A stretch of 64,000 nucleotides of DNA from Chaenocephalus aceratus (taxonomy: Eukaryota; Chordata; Actinopteri; Perciformes; Channichthyidae), in assembly GCA_023974075.1 (NCBI GenBank), contig CM043801.1, positions 27,977,904 to 28,041,903 of the forward strand. The letters are read 5' to 3'. The notes below the pieces were generated by a model. The model did no database searches, was not told the origin of the DNA, and worked only from the letters and a program-made list of their open reading frames with translations. A program made the translations under genes and the position numbers. Of this stretch, positions 1 to 26,760 are shown piece after piece; position 1 is the first letter of the stretch, and each line of letters starts with the position of its first letter.

Positions 1-138
1 GCCACAGCCCGTCCTGTCCGAACCATCTGCTCCGAGGGCCGGGCTGCCTGTCGGCACATTGTGCCCCTGACTGCTCTCCTGTCCCTCACGTGTCCTCCTC
101 CTTTTTCCTCCTCTCCTCTCCTCTTGTCGTCACTCCAG

Positions 139-192
139 CTGGTGGTTTTCAGTGAACTGTCAGATGCTCCCCAGTGCGGAGGCGAGGAGTGA
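139..192 (+). CDS. Possible terminal coding exon of an upstream gene
   Basis: A long pyrimidine tract (about 95-138) ends in a CAG acceptor and is followed by a short open frame of 17 codons ending LVVFSELSDAPQCGGEE and a TGA at 190-192. This has the form of a last coding exon on the plus strand. I do not recognise the protein. The frame is also open upstream to base 1, so the exon could simply start outside the window. Low confidence: the call rests on splice-site shape and on the UTR-like sequence that follows. Confidence 0.28.
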   Translation: MVVFSELSDAPQCGGEE

Positions 193-650
193 GGAGACGA
201 GGACGAATGGATGAATAAAAGATCACAGGCAAGCTGCAGTGTCACCCTATTCTGTTTTCAAAGAAAAAATATTCAGATGCACTATAAATGAAGTGTCCTG
301 AAAAAGCGTAAGAGAGTCAAAGGGCATATGTTTATAGATGTGAAACATACAAATACTTCAAAGGATTCTTCAAAGGAGAGTCATAAAAGGGGACCATTTT
401 ATATGTGGCATCTTTGTAGCGTAGCGGCCATTGTGTGACTTTTGTGAGTGCTTTATCCTTGGATTTTCTGCTGATGAAATTTGTGGGAAATCGGTGCAAA
501 ATACATTTTACGAGTTATGAACAACTTTTTAATCTACTTATTTGTCAAGACGAAGAAGAAGATTGTTTTTTTCTTTACGTACCTTGTAAATAATGTTTTT
601 GTCAATAATACCAAAGGAATTATGTAAAATAAAAAAATACTTTCTTTACC
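193..650 (+). other. Possible 3' UTR with poly(A) signals
   Basis: AT-rich non-coding sequence downstream of the possible terminal exon. AATAAA hexamers occur at about 214-219 and 628-633, the second followed by an A-run. This is what a vertebrate 3' UTR would look like, but nothing here proves transcription. Confidence 0.28.
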
Positions 651-2090
651 AATTTTAACGTTTTGCTGATTGAGTCTTTGTACATCAGCCATGTTGAAAC
701 AAGAGTGAAGCTGTTTCTACACTGCTGCATGGCTTCCACCCCCCCTCATTAAAATGATACAGCGTCCGGGGATCAAGCATGTCTGAACAAAATGTCACTG
801 CAATCCATCAAATAATTGTCCAAATATTTCAGTCTGGACCAGAGTTGACCTCTCCTACACTTGTTAGACCTTCCACAAAGATGCATCCATCCTTAAAAAA
901 CAGGCAATCACCGGTTTGCACACAACAGCTGAGAAAAGAGTCCTCCTCTGTGTAAACACCACGTCCTCCCCACCTGCACTCCGAGAATAAACGAGAAAGT
1001 AATTGTGTGCTTTCCTCGCCCAGAGGTCCACACCGTTTCATCCCCTGGTTAGACGTGGAGCGCGCCGTTGTAATTAGCAGGGTTAATATCCCGGGCAGCA
1101 TCTCTAAATTAAATCTCTAACTCCATGGCGATGCGGCTGAGTGATGCACCTGTTCACTGTAATTACAGATGCAGCCTGGGACTGCTCATAATGAGTTGGG
1201 AGTCAAGGTTGAAATCACTTTAAAGACACATCCCACCACTTTGGCAGTAATGTTTGTTGTCTGTCTACCTGGAAATGGAAGCCACCTACTGGTAAATGGA
1301 ACCTGGAACAGATCCACAGGAGGTTGTGAAAACGACGCTAATGACAACAAACGTCCCTAAAGCCGCAGGATGACGTCCACAACACTAACTAAGGAGAAAG
1401 CAAATGTACTGTAAGTGGCTCAAATGGGCAGAAAAGGCAAGGCTACGTGTTTCTGACTCGCCACTGTTTCTTTGGCAACAGGAAATGGTTGAATAGGCAA
1501 TCCTTGACATAAGCAAAGGGAAGAAAATGGAGGGCAAAGATACATGCTCACCTGGAATAGAGCAAATGAAATTAGAATCCACTTGAAAAGGAAACACATA
1601 TAGACACACATTATGTGAATAGATAATGTCCATCTTTATTAGTGTTATAAGTAAAAAAACATAGTAAATAAATTACCACATTTTCACAATAAAATGATGG
1701 GACAAATTGTTATTGAGCCCCTCTGAAGGTGCAGTGCCAGAGAAAAGCCGGAACAGAAAGCCATTATGCTTCTGCAGAGGACCTCCACCTTTAGTTGGAG
1801 TTTAGTTGTCTGTAAAGGCCCAGAGCTTTAATCCTGTGACTCATGAACATCCAAACTCCCAGACTGTTGCTTCTTTTTCATGGTGAAGTTTTGCCCATGA
1901 AAAACCATAAGGACAAACACATTTAGAAATTCAAGTTCAACTGCCCACATTTAGGATTGATCAACTTTGGTTTCAGGGTTGAAGCAATAGTTTGTCCTTA
2001 AGGTTTGATTTAAAAACGCTACGTGATCCCACTCTTAATCAACTTTCAAATAGAATTTGCTATACACAGTGAAAGCATTCTACTAATTGT
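651..2090. other. Intergenic stretch, no gene seen
   Basis: Short open frames on both strands show no family resemblance, no splice-site context and no codon bias. I see no repeat with readable ends. Confidence 0.5.
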
Positions 2091-2091
2091 A

Positions 2092-2121
2092 CGCACACAC
2101 ACAACACACACACACACACAA

Positions 2122-2190
<69 letters not shown>
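2092..2190. repeat. (CA)n microsatellite
   Basis: Nearly pure CA dinucleotide run of about 95 bp with two one-base interruptions near 2104 and 2121. The His-Thr and Cys-Val open frames across it are artefacts of the repeat. Confidence 0.97.
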
Positions 2191-2193
<3 letters not shown>

Positions 2194-3500
2194 GGGTTGT
2201 TACTTGGCCTGCACCTCTTTATAACTTTTGATAGACGCAGATCTAGGTGATGCATTAAAAACATTATTACATCAGACAATCAGACGCCCATAATACAATT
2301 AAAATGGCATAAAATCTAGGGACAAATTAATAATAGTTTTACAAATCGTCAGCTGTGTTTTGTTGTAGGTCGTTAAATAAGGGAAACATGATTTGCAGAC
2401 TGATTTCATAAAGGTGTCTCACTTTAAATGTAAGCGTCACTAAAGCAGTTTCAACAAAGCATTGATGTCAAAGTCACCACACTATAAAGCCTCCATGAAG
2501 TCCTCTCCGTGGTATCCCAGCACCCTCAGATCTCCTCAGACTGTTTCCTGCAACCCTTTGAGCCCCGGCTCTCTGTGTAAGTATGTGCTTAGGCAAGACG
2601 GCCTTCTGCACTAATTGAAGTCAATGACACAAGCTGCAGGGGCGCGTGAACAAACTGTGTCTCCATGGAAACACATGCTGGTAAGTGTGTCCACTGAGGA
2701 GCCTGCAGCACTACATTGGAATTACTGTGTACACCAATCTGCAGCGCATCACCACGAGGAGGGAAATGAGCCGGAGACACAGAGGGTCTTATTGTCTCAG
2801 CCAAGTCCTGCTTAGCCTCAGTGTGTGATGTACAAGACACTGAGACATCCCCATATGAGGGATCCATATACAACTTCTGGTGCATTTGGAGAAAGAAAAA
2901 AGCCTGAGTAGCAATTTTTTTGGCAGCGACACAAATGAACTCCTGCAAGAAAACATCTTTTTTTTTTAAAGAAGCTGGCTTGTTTTTTCAGTGAGAAAAA
3001 GACGAAGATAAATTCAAAATATTCAACATCTTCAGAGTTTGAGTACTAACCGTGGCCTGAAGCGTCCTGATTCTTGTCCGGCTGAGAAAGTGTATTGCAT
3101 GTCAATCCCTCCTTAAATCCCTCCATTATCTCTCCTGTGCCAACTTTGAATAAAGATACAAAATACCACTGCACCACAAAAGTGCACTCAGTAAGTGCAG
3201 TCATACATCTACATTTTTGTCATCTGTTGCTTCAAAGGTACATTTTTTTTTACTATTTTGCTATATAGGCTATTGTCCATAAAGAAAAGCAGTAAAGCAT
3301 AATAGTGACATGCTTTACAAAATGCATAGCAAATATTATTAGGTCGAACTATTCAGTTATATTTCAGTACTATCTGTTTATATCAATTGATGCTGTGATA
3401 TCCTGGGAACAGTTTTTTTGAGAGATATTTTTTGATATCATATAATATAAAGCAATATAAACATTAAATATAGAAATTAATATCTTTTTTTTTTTTTTAG
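2191..3500. other. Intergenic stretch, no gene seen
   Basis: No coding signal, RNA gene or element ends recognised. AT-rich tracts only; the 119-codon minus-strand frame at 2589-2948 has no recognisable domain. Confidence 0.45.
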
Positions 3501-3502
3501 AC

Positions 3503-3850
3503 CAGGGGTGTCAAAGTCAAGGCCAGGGGGCCAAATCCGGCCCGCGACTTCATTTCATGTGGCCCCACAAGAGCTTGCAAAGAATATATATATTATATAT
3601 GTATTTATTATACGTACATGCCGCTTTACAGAAGCACATTGCCCATAAACTACATGTCCCACAATGCATCTCAAATTTGACTTTTTTCTCGGAATTGGAC
3701 TTTTTTTTTCCAAAATGTGACTTTTTCTCCAAAATTGCACTTCTTTTTTTATTTTTACAGAATTTGGCTTTTCTTTTTAAATCATTTTGTAACATGCGCA
3801 CTGAAGAGACTTGCAATTGTTTGCCCTAGACTTCTGGATTGCTTTCCCTC
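3503..3850. mobile_element. hAT-like non-autonomous element, one end
   Basis: The segment opens with CAGGGGTGTCAAAGTC and continues into a 'gccaaatccggcccgc' block, a terminal sequence characteristic of hAT-derived repeats scattered through vertebrate genomes. It is followed by a run of degenerate 'gactttttt' units on alternating T-rich tracts (3675-3780). I cannot find the matching right terminal inverted repeat, so the element is truncated or its end is decayed; the right boundary given is approximate. Confidence 0.5.
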
Positions 3851-4135
3851 CACTGAAGCTTTAGACACAATATCTTCTTGTGTTACTCTAAAAATAACAT
3901 CTTTGATCTTTTGAGATGTTGTGGGCGAAGGTTGCTCTAACAGAGTTGCCATGGAAACAGTGGCCATCAAGCTACCATTTCACTATCTACCTCCAGATAG
4001 AAGAAAGGCTGTAATGAACAACTATACTCCTCCTCCTCCTCTGCTTTGTTCCATCTATATGTGGTTTAATATGGTGGGGATTTGTGGGTGGATCAATGAA
4101 TGATTGGAAAACAAGGAATACATATCCCTCAGCTG

Positions 4136-4162
4136 CATACATACATACATACATACATACGT
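4136..4162. repeat. (CATA)n microsatellite
   Basis: About six tandem CATA units. Confidence 0.85.
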
Positions 4163-4529
4163 CATTGATACAAATACTGAATATATATACATGTTCATAC
4201 GTTATCTATCTGTATCTCATAAAAATGTGCTTCAGTTAATGATATCTATATCTCCTGCTCTCTGCTACTCTTCCACATTTATCATAATAAGACGGCTGTG
4301 AGGCTGCAGGGTCGTAACTACAGAAACAAAAACTCCAGACACGATGGGTCATACAGAGCCAGGGGGAGAAAAAACACTTTGAAACATCCGGCAAAGGAAA
4401 CACACATTGAGATGTAGTTGAAGCGGGTCACAATGCTCTGAAAACACTGCAGTTCTGATCGTTCAGTCGGCGACCACTGCAGGAGGAATGCAGAGGGATG
4501 AGGTCACCATCACTGACTCATATCTCCCA

Positions 4530-4660
4530 TCAGAGGTGGAAAGTAACCGAATACATTTACTCAATGTCACTATAATGTTCAATCGCTGCTCCTTTACTCT
4601 ACATTTCCTGAGAAACATATTGTACTTGTTGCTCCACTGTGTTTATCAGATGGCTGTTGG
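4530..4660. repeat. Dispersed teleost repeat fragment
   Basis: Begins 'cagaggtggaaagtaac' and continues with 'aatacatttactcaa' and 'cctttactctacatttcc', a dispersed hAT-type repeat seen in many fish genomes. A related piece occurs at about 51590-51720 in this window. Ends not resolved. Confidence 0.4.
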
Positions 4661-5990
4661 TTAAGACGTTACAATGAAAATCATGATAAGCCTATTAAAT
4701 ATAAAGTGTAGGTCAAGATAGGTGGAAAATAAGCAATGGCTCGTTAAAGCTTCTTGTCATGTTTCAGATGTATGTGATAAGTTGTTTTAACAAAGAGACA
4801 TTTCCCCACCAAACGTATGGTTTAGGTTATACAAACAAGTGAACAAAAAGAAAGCCAAAATGTATTGTTTTTAATAAAGATTTTGGGTCAGATTTGGGAG
4901 CCACTGAATTAAATGACCCAACTGTGTGCAAAGGAAAGCAGTTAGATGTTGCTTACACACTCATGCGTCATTATTTTATAGAGTATAACTCTTTGCTAAT
5001 ATAACTTCTGTACTCTTACATAATATAAATACAATTTTATTTTAGGACTTTGAAATGCAGTTGAGAGTACCACACGCAGCTGTAATCCCCATTCTTACAA
5101 TATTGAAAAAGGAATAATAATATAAAAGAGGGCCTACAGACAACGATTACCTTATCTGCTCCCAACTTGGACTAATGTTTCACATTCATAGCGTTGTTTT
5201 CGGCCACAGCAGGCAGCTGGTTCAGCAAAGAGCTCTAGAACATGTGCTCTCCAGCACCAAAACAGTCACAGTGTGAGTCTAGCTGGTGAACACATGGGAG
5301 CATTTAGCAGCTAAAGACCTAGATAGTTTAAAAAGAGTGAATATTGGATTTGCATTCATCAGGTGGCCACAAACACAAGTCTCAATGATAGTGTTCAGGA
5401 GTAACCACTGCACGTGTAAATACACTATTGTTTACCTTATTGACTCAAAGATCAATCTTTGTTTCCCAAAGTATAGCCTGAATAATCAGGTAATGCAGGT
5501 TTAGTAACGGCTCTAAATACTTCTTCCAGTACTGGCCATTAGAATGAGACGTGAGCCTTCATATGTTGAATGAAAGTATTTCAAAGAAGGAGAAAGGTTA
5601 AGCTTGTTTGAATGCGTGTACTTGTGGGCGGTTTATCCAACAAGCATGAGGCAAAAAGAAAACAGGAATAAGAAGAAAATTAAGAGCGAAAACAGTAAAA
5701 AATGAAAGAAAGTTGGAGCCCAGTGGAGGAAACAAGATGTGCTGCTGTGTGGGGAGAGTGTGTGACAGGCCGGCAGCTCGTGGTGATGGAGGGTCCCGCT
5801 GCAGCAGGAGCTGAAACACTCAGGGTGAAACTATGTTTGACAGGAGCAAACTGTCTAAGAGGGACCAACTCGACCTGCCATTACCACTACGGGGGGGGGG
5901 GCAACGCTGAGGAGACAAATTGTCAACACACACAGTGAGCGGACAGATGGAGGTACACTCACAAACACACACCAGGATGCATGTGTCAGG
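4660..5990. other. Intergenic stretch, no gene seen
   Basis: No gene or resolvable element. A poly-G run lies at about 5890-5900. Confidence 0.45.
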
Positions 5991-5995
5991 CATAC

Positions 5996-6022
5996 TCACA
6001 CACACACACACACACACACACA
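5996..6022. repeat. (CA)n microsatellite, short
   Basis: About 13 CA units. Confidence 0.9.
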
Positions 6023-6443
6023 CTTTCATGCACACACTGCAGGGACACAGTGGCAAGTTTCTATCAGTGCTGCTGTGCCCTCTGCACACAGAGCGGCTGC
6101 CAACTCACTCTGACCCATCTTTATTCAGTTATGATAATGCAGTGTCACGCAGGTACAGATTATGTTAAGGTGTCTGAGGGGAAAGCTTAAATAGGATGAG
6201 AGCTCTCAAACTGGAGGGTTACTGTGGAGAATGTCCTGCCTGAGACTTCATCTGCTGCGCTTTCAAGATGCTGAAAGGGACCAAACCATCTTATATGCAC
6301 TGCTATTGATCTAGAATCCTAGATGGTGTTGGTGGGATTTGCCGAGTGTTAGAGATTTGCCGTGTGGCAGAAGGCTACCTGTCGCTATGAGCAGGCTGGA
6401 TTAGTAACCTTGCAGTGTTCAACTGCAATAGAAATGTAAGAGC

Positions 6444-6613
6444 TTAAAGGGGCCCGATTAAGCCCTTTTTCAGGTTTAGGTCCACAGTATGTGGTAGAGA
6501 CACTCAATCTGAAGAGCATTTGGGGATTTTAGCCTTTTCAGACCGTTAACATGCACTAAAACCTATATACCAATTACAGGAAAGGAAAAAAAGGAATAAG
6601 AGGGCCCCTTTAA
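6444..6613. mobile_element. Short MITE flanked by TTAA
   Basis: A 170-bp segment begins TTAAAGGGGCCC and ends GGGCCCCTTTAA. The ends are inverted repeats of each other and the outermost bases are TTAA on both sides. This is the structure of a miniature element using a TTAA target site (piggyBac- or Kolobok-like). There is no coding capacity. Family is inferred from the target site only. Confidence 0.75.
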
Positions 6614-6641
6614 TGTGTTTCGAATCTAGCAAAATGCATCA

Positions 6642-7095
6642 TTAAAGGTGGGGTAGGTACGTTTCAGAAACCGGCTCGAGTGCACTAACATGTGAAATTA
6701 CACAGCCGAATAGAATCCGCCCCTTCCTTCAGACTTGCTTACAGAGCACCTCCTCCAACACACATGAACGCGCACATGACGTCAGCCGACTGGTGAAAGT
6801 GGCCGCCTGTTGCTGGCGAGTCATTGAAGTACTGCTGCAATGCACGCCCAATGAGGGCACGAGATACATTTGTGCGTGCACGAGATGGAAGTCTGACAGA
6901 CAGGGCGGCAGGGCCGGCTAAACGGATTGGTCGTGCTTTTTACAGCACTACGGCTTCCACAGATGACATTTTTTTATGGATTTTTTGTCAAAGCACTTCA
7001 GATATTCATTGCTATCGGGATGTTAAGAGCATTCCATGGAATATAACAAAGTGTATCTCGAGCCGGTTTCTCAAACTTACCTACCCCACCTTTAA
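6642..7095. mobile_element. MITE with long TIRs and TTAA target
   Basis: A 454-bp element starts TTAAAGGTGGGGTAGGTA and ends TACCTACCCCACCTTTAA. The terminal inverted repeats extend inward about 40 bp to the shared AAACCGGCTCGAG block near both ends (about 6670 and 7060). TTAA lies at both outer edges. The 95-codon plus-strand frame inside has no recognisable domain and is taken as chance. It sits 28 bp from the previous TTAA element. Confidence 0.85.
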
Positions 7096-7345
7096 GTACA
7101 AAAGAAATTGACATTACAATAATCTAAAGTTGCCCCTATTTTGAAGAACATCTTTATTCGTAAATGAATGTAAAAATGTATTTAAACATATAATACAGAA
7201 AACCTGGGAGCATGTTATATACAAAAATTAAAAAGCAACACAAAAAAGGGAGTGAACAAGTCAAGTACTGCTTTCACATTTCAAGAAAAAGCAGCCGTTT
7301 TTGAGTGTTGGTTTAAACAAGATGCTAGTGACTGCACGCCATCCA

Positions 7346-7435
<90 letters not shown>
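7346..7435. repeat. (CA)n microsatellite
   Basis: Uninterrupted CA run of about 88 bp. Confidence 0.97.
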
Positions 7436-7436
<1 letters not shown>

Positions 7437-8160
7437 ACTCTCTCATAAATATATACAAATAGAGTCTCCTTAATTACATATAGCAATATCTGTCGTTGTG
7501 TCTTGTGTGCATGCATTTCTACAAACAGATGTACTGCCTATGCATCAGGGAGATCTGTTTAGTAGTTATCACAAGAAATGTTTAATCAAATGTATACAAA
7601 TAAATACTTTTTATATTTGTTAGTAAGTTGGTTCGTGGGAAGCCTATTCTTTTAGATAATCACTCTTTATTAAGCGGGTGTAATTATTTCATTATGTCCC
7701 CTTCAAGCACTAGAGACATTTGTATCTGCTTGAGGGGTTCAACTGTGAAGAGCACATCGCTTCACACACGAGCTTTAGACAGACCATTTATGACACATTT
7801 CAGGTGACAGATAAATGTGGCTGACACTTAGCGCCTTTTGATTCTCTGTGAACAAATGGTGCAAATATATGTCTTTGGCAAGTTGCAAGGCGCCGATATT
7901 AAGTGTTTCTCAAAGGAAGCACACTGACAAGTTGAAAGGTTTCTGAAGTACTGCAAATTCCCGTCTGACTGTCAGATAAACAATACCCAGAACTGAGGCG
8001 CAGAGAGGTTAAAGCATTTGTTCAATATGTTATTTTATTGTGTGAACTGTGTGCGAGGAGTATTATGTGAATGAGAAGCGATGTCGCTCGGGGTTTAGTG
8101 CTGTATAATAAATGTGGATTTTATACATGCGTGTGCAAGAATGTATTTACCCTGCATACC

Positions 8161-8183
<23 letters not shown>
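8161..8183. repeat. (TG)n microsatellite, short
   Basis: About 11 TG units, in inverted orientation to the long CA tract 67 bp downstream. Confidence 0.9.
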
Positions 8184-8191
<8 letters not shown>

Positions 8192-8249
8192 CCCCATCTG
8201 TGAATTGATTACATGTATGTGTTTGTATTCTGTGCTGCATTAGCATTCC

Positions 8250-8266
8250 ACACACACACACACACA

Positions 8267-8356
<90 letters not shown>

Positions 8357-8397
8357 ACACACACACACACACACACACCACACACACACACACACAC
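8250..8397. repeat. (CA)n microsatellite with CC/AA interruptions
   Basis: About 147 bp of CA broken by single-base changes ('cc' or 'aa') at several points. It is followed by a purine-rich stretch (8420-8482, G/A runs). Confidence 0.97.
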
Positions 8398-9388
8398 GAC
8401 AGTCAGTGAAGGCAGCAGCCAGAAGGAGAGAAAAAGCAGGAGAGAAGAGTCGTGGAGGAGGAGGAGGGGGAGGAGGGGGGGGGTGAGGTTGATGTGACGT
8501 GATTTACAATGAGATCATAACCTTGAGAAACAGAATGGCCTTTGCGACATGAACACTATCTCTCAGACGGACACCTTGCAAGAACAATACCTTTTGTACA
8601 CGATTCACTTGTGATTGCGCAGAAAAACACATGCAGGGCAGCAGACAAGTGCGTAAAACCGAGTGTGTACACACACCGAGCGTGTACACACACACACACA
8701 CACTTGTAATGTTATCCATAAAGTAACAAGTAATTAGCTCTGTCCTAAATACTACAGTACTCACTAAATCCAAGCAGTTTGAGTCTGTTCTCAGTGGAAG
8801 TCGGAAAAAAAAGTAGGCTACATTCAAGAAAAGTAAGGCATACTAAAACCGGACTAAACAATATTAGTTGTATGTTGATATCAGACAGCATATTCCCACT
8901 ATGAAGGGCACTAAGCAGATGTAGGATATGAGCACAGGTTTGGGAAAAACAAGTAAGTAATTGCAAAACATTTGAATTGGCAATGACCTTCCAAAGTTGC
9001 TGATTGTGTAATTGCCTGTTGGTAAAATATACTAATACAAATAACTACTCTAACTGAAAAAACAGTATTGTGAGACAATTATTAGTATACACTAGGATTC
9101 CCATGGTAACAGATGGTTGTATGACCTTGGAGTTTCTTGTGTAAAGGGTTAGGGGTTAGATATTAAATATTCTATTGACACTTAAAGTTCAGTGCCTGTT
9201 CAAAACAAACCCTTTGACCTGACCTGTGGGGTTGTAAGCCTTAAAAGTAATGAAAAATGATGGAACCAAACTATTTTTTCACTTCCTGTGTACTACTACT
9301 GTTAGAAAAAACTAAATATTTGTGTACTTTTTAACCACTGCCAATACAAACTATCCCCTATGATAAACACACCAACACAAATGGTCAC

Positions 9389-9635
<247 letters not shown>

Positions 9636-12388
9636 TTCCAAAATGGATTATTTTTTGTTATGACCCAACCACCATTTAAGAAGCAGGACATGGTTATTGT
9701 CAATGGAGGTTTTTAGCTGGCTGTAACATAATTAGTGTTGTAAGTGAATACACCCCATCAGGTCGTACCCAGGGGAAATGCAGTGCTACTTCGGAGAAAA
9801 AAAACACAATGCGGGCATTTAGCGTATTATTAAATGCCATGTCGTATATCAGAGCTTTCAGTAAAAGCTGTCTTCTACTGTTAATTACGACACGGATGTT
9901 GGAGTAAACGCCATTTAGTCAGAAAACTCGTAATTGTGATAACTCTCTTGCTGCACAGCAATTAGACACAGCAGTGCTTTCAGCCAAGTGCTAAGTAACA
10001 TCAGCGTGCTTCTGCAAAATGCTCACAATGAATACTCTGGCATGCCAATGCTGCTAAATAGCACCAAACTAAAAGGTGATGTCGGAATGCAATTAGTTTT
10101 GCGAGGATTTTGTACGAATTACAATACCTGATGATGGTACTAGATGAAAAGGACAACTACGTATATAAGAATTCATCCTGAGCTACATGAATGTTTGTAC
10201 GACACTAAGTGTTTTTGTGTATCAACACGTTAACAGTGAGGAGAAAAGGATCACACAGTATGGTGTATTGCAGGTTAGTGAATTAGCACTGACTCCGAGG
10301 TATCACACAATCCTTTTTTATTTTTCCACAATCTTAAATCCACTCTATTATAAATCTTTAGTATGTAAACGATATCTCAATAAAACATTTGTCAACACTC
10401 TTTTACAGGTTGAGTCGCGAGGGGAGAGCTTCCCTCGGACACATCCAGCAGTAAACTTCTACACACACACACTCACTACGTACAGATGAAAGAAACACAA
10501 CATTCAATAACTGGCACAAAGGCTCATGGGATTCAGAACAACAGAAAGCCCTTTCAAAAGTGCATCACACAGCCGTCATGTTGCAATGCCTTGAAACAGA
10601 AACGCCCAATCAAGAACAATAAAAGAGACAAATATGCACCCCAAATATATTTGGCAATATATCACTCTTCTTATATGATAGGTTCAAAATATAAATTACA
10701 AAATGGTTTTAAAATAGGGGAAGACATTTGTGAACGTGTACATTCTCTGTTGAAGAGCAAAGCAATGTTTCAGTATATTCAAGTCAGTTTCATCAAATGA
10801 CCAGAGTGAAGACACAGTTGAAAGATAAAGTTAAAATCTCATCATTAAAGCCTTCAAATAAACGTCCATTAAGAGAAGTATAAAAGCGATTTTTGGACTT
10901 GCATTATTTGAAGGCTGCCTGCTGAGATTCTGTTTGACACACTGCAAAACTTTATTAACGTCACACAGCAACAGCAAACAACTATATTGAATAACAAACA
11001 TCTCTTTCATCTTGAAAAGCAATATGTTTGTTTTCATCTAAAGGTTTTATGTATTTCATTAGAAAATGTATTTGTAGGTCAAATCTTTACTAAGTTTAAT
11101 GCAAAATACTCACAGTTTGTCAAAGCTTCAGTGATAAGAAGTAAAAACTTAACATTTAAATACTTTTTTAAATATTTCCATCCCTTTTTTCCACCCTTGC
11201 AGGCTAATCCGGGACATACGGGCACAGTGCAGTGTTTGCATGCATTGAACTCTTAAACTGCAATAATCGAAAATTGCACTGAATTAAAGCCCGTTTTCGA
11301 GAGACAGTTAAACCCATTCATTTGGCTGCATTGCTGCCTTTGCCAGAGTCCTGCTTCCTTCTCTTCATGATCGCAAACACAATGTATCCTTTCTATTTCT
11401 GACAGCTCAAAAGCAACAGTTATGAAGATGTTTTACTGGCTTAAAGGAGCAATAACTGAGAAACAGGTGACAGGACATGCGTTACCAACAGCTTCTCCAC
11501 CAATGATACAGCAGCATGATATCAACACACCAATTCAAAGATTTAGTTTCATGAAATACACACAGCACTAACGGTTTTCTTTAAGCAAAACATATTCAGT
11601 CAAATTAGAGTTTTTTTCAAGCTTAACTCTTTTCAGAAACCGTTTCCAGTCATGTATCGTTCAGTCATATTTTAAACGGTCAACGATATAACCATTTTTT
11701 GTGAAAGTCCTCCCTTTGATATCTCTGGGAGTATTCGGCCATTGTGAAAAGCAGGATATATGATTCATGGCAATAAGTATCAATATAACAGAAGCCAAAA
11801 TGTGTGTCTTTTTTAATCCAGAAATATTGTATCAATGTATGTCCTGGGAAATGTTTTAAATAATGATGATAATGATGTGGAAGGGGATGTTAACCGATCA
11901 CCCACTCTTTTGTCGCCGTGCAGACGACACATTAACCCCCTTTCTTACTTACGAGGCAAATGAAAGGAACAAACCGTGATTTATCAACAATTTCCCCTCA
12001 TGCTAAAAAGAAAACAAGCTTTACTTCCGCCTGACACAGTGAAAAATAGTTGCCTACAAGAGCTACATGTGTAGGTGCTGAGAACAAGTCCTTCACATTG
12101 AAAAATGTAACAGTCCTCCAGTGATCAAGGAGTGAAGTTTGACCCTTAACGCCACATTTAAACTACAACGTCCGGCTTTTTATAATAGGTAGTGCATGCT
12201 TAATCAATAGTGTAACATTGTCTTACTTCATTGTTCAGCCCTTTTATAATCAGAATCCATCTGATGATGAACACCTCACGATGAAGTCGCTAGCTCAGAG
12301 GCATTTTTTTTTTAATTGTGTAACCTTTCATTGAAGTTGTTTTAACGTCCAGTAGACTCCAAACCTGCCGCTCCTCCTTCCGTCACCT
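9636..12388 (-). other. Intergenic DNA, includes probable fyco1 3' UTR
   Basis: No further gene is recognised. Read on the minus strand this lies directly downstream of the fyco1 stop codon, so at least part must be its 3' UTR. An ATTAAA-type signal (TTTAAT on the plus strand) lies about 75-80 bp past the stop near 12310, and a canonical AATAAA (TTTATT) at 10951-10956. Which is used cannot be told from sequence alone. Confidence 0.4.
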
Positions 12389-26760
<14,372 letters not shown>

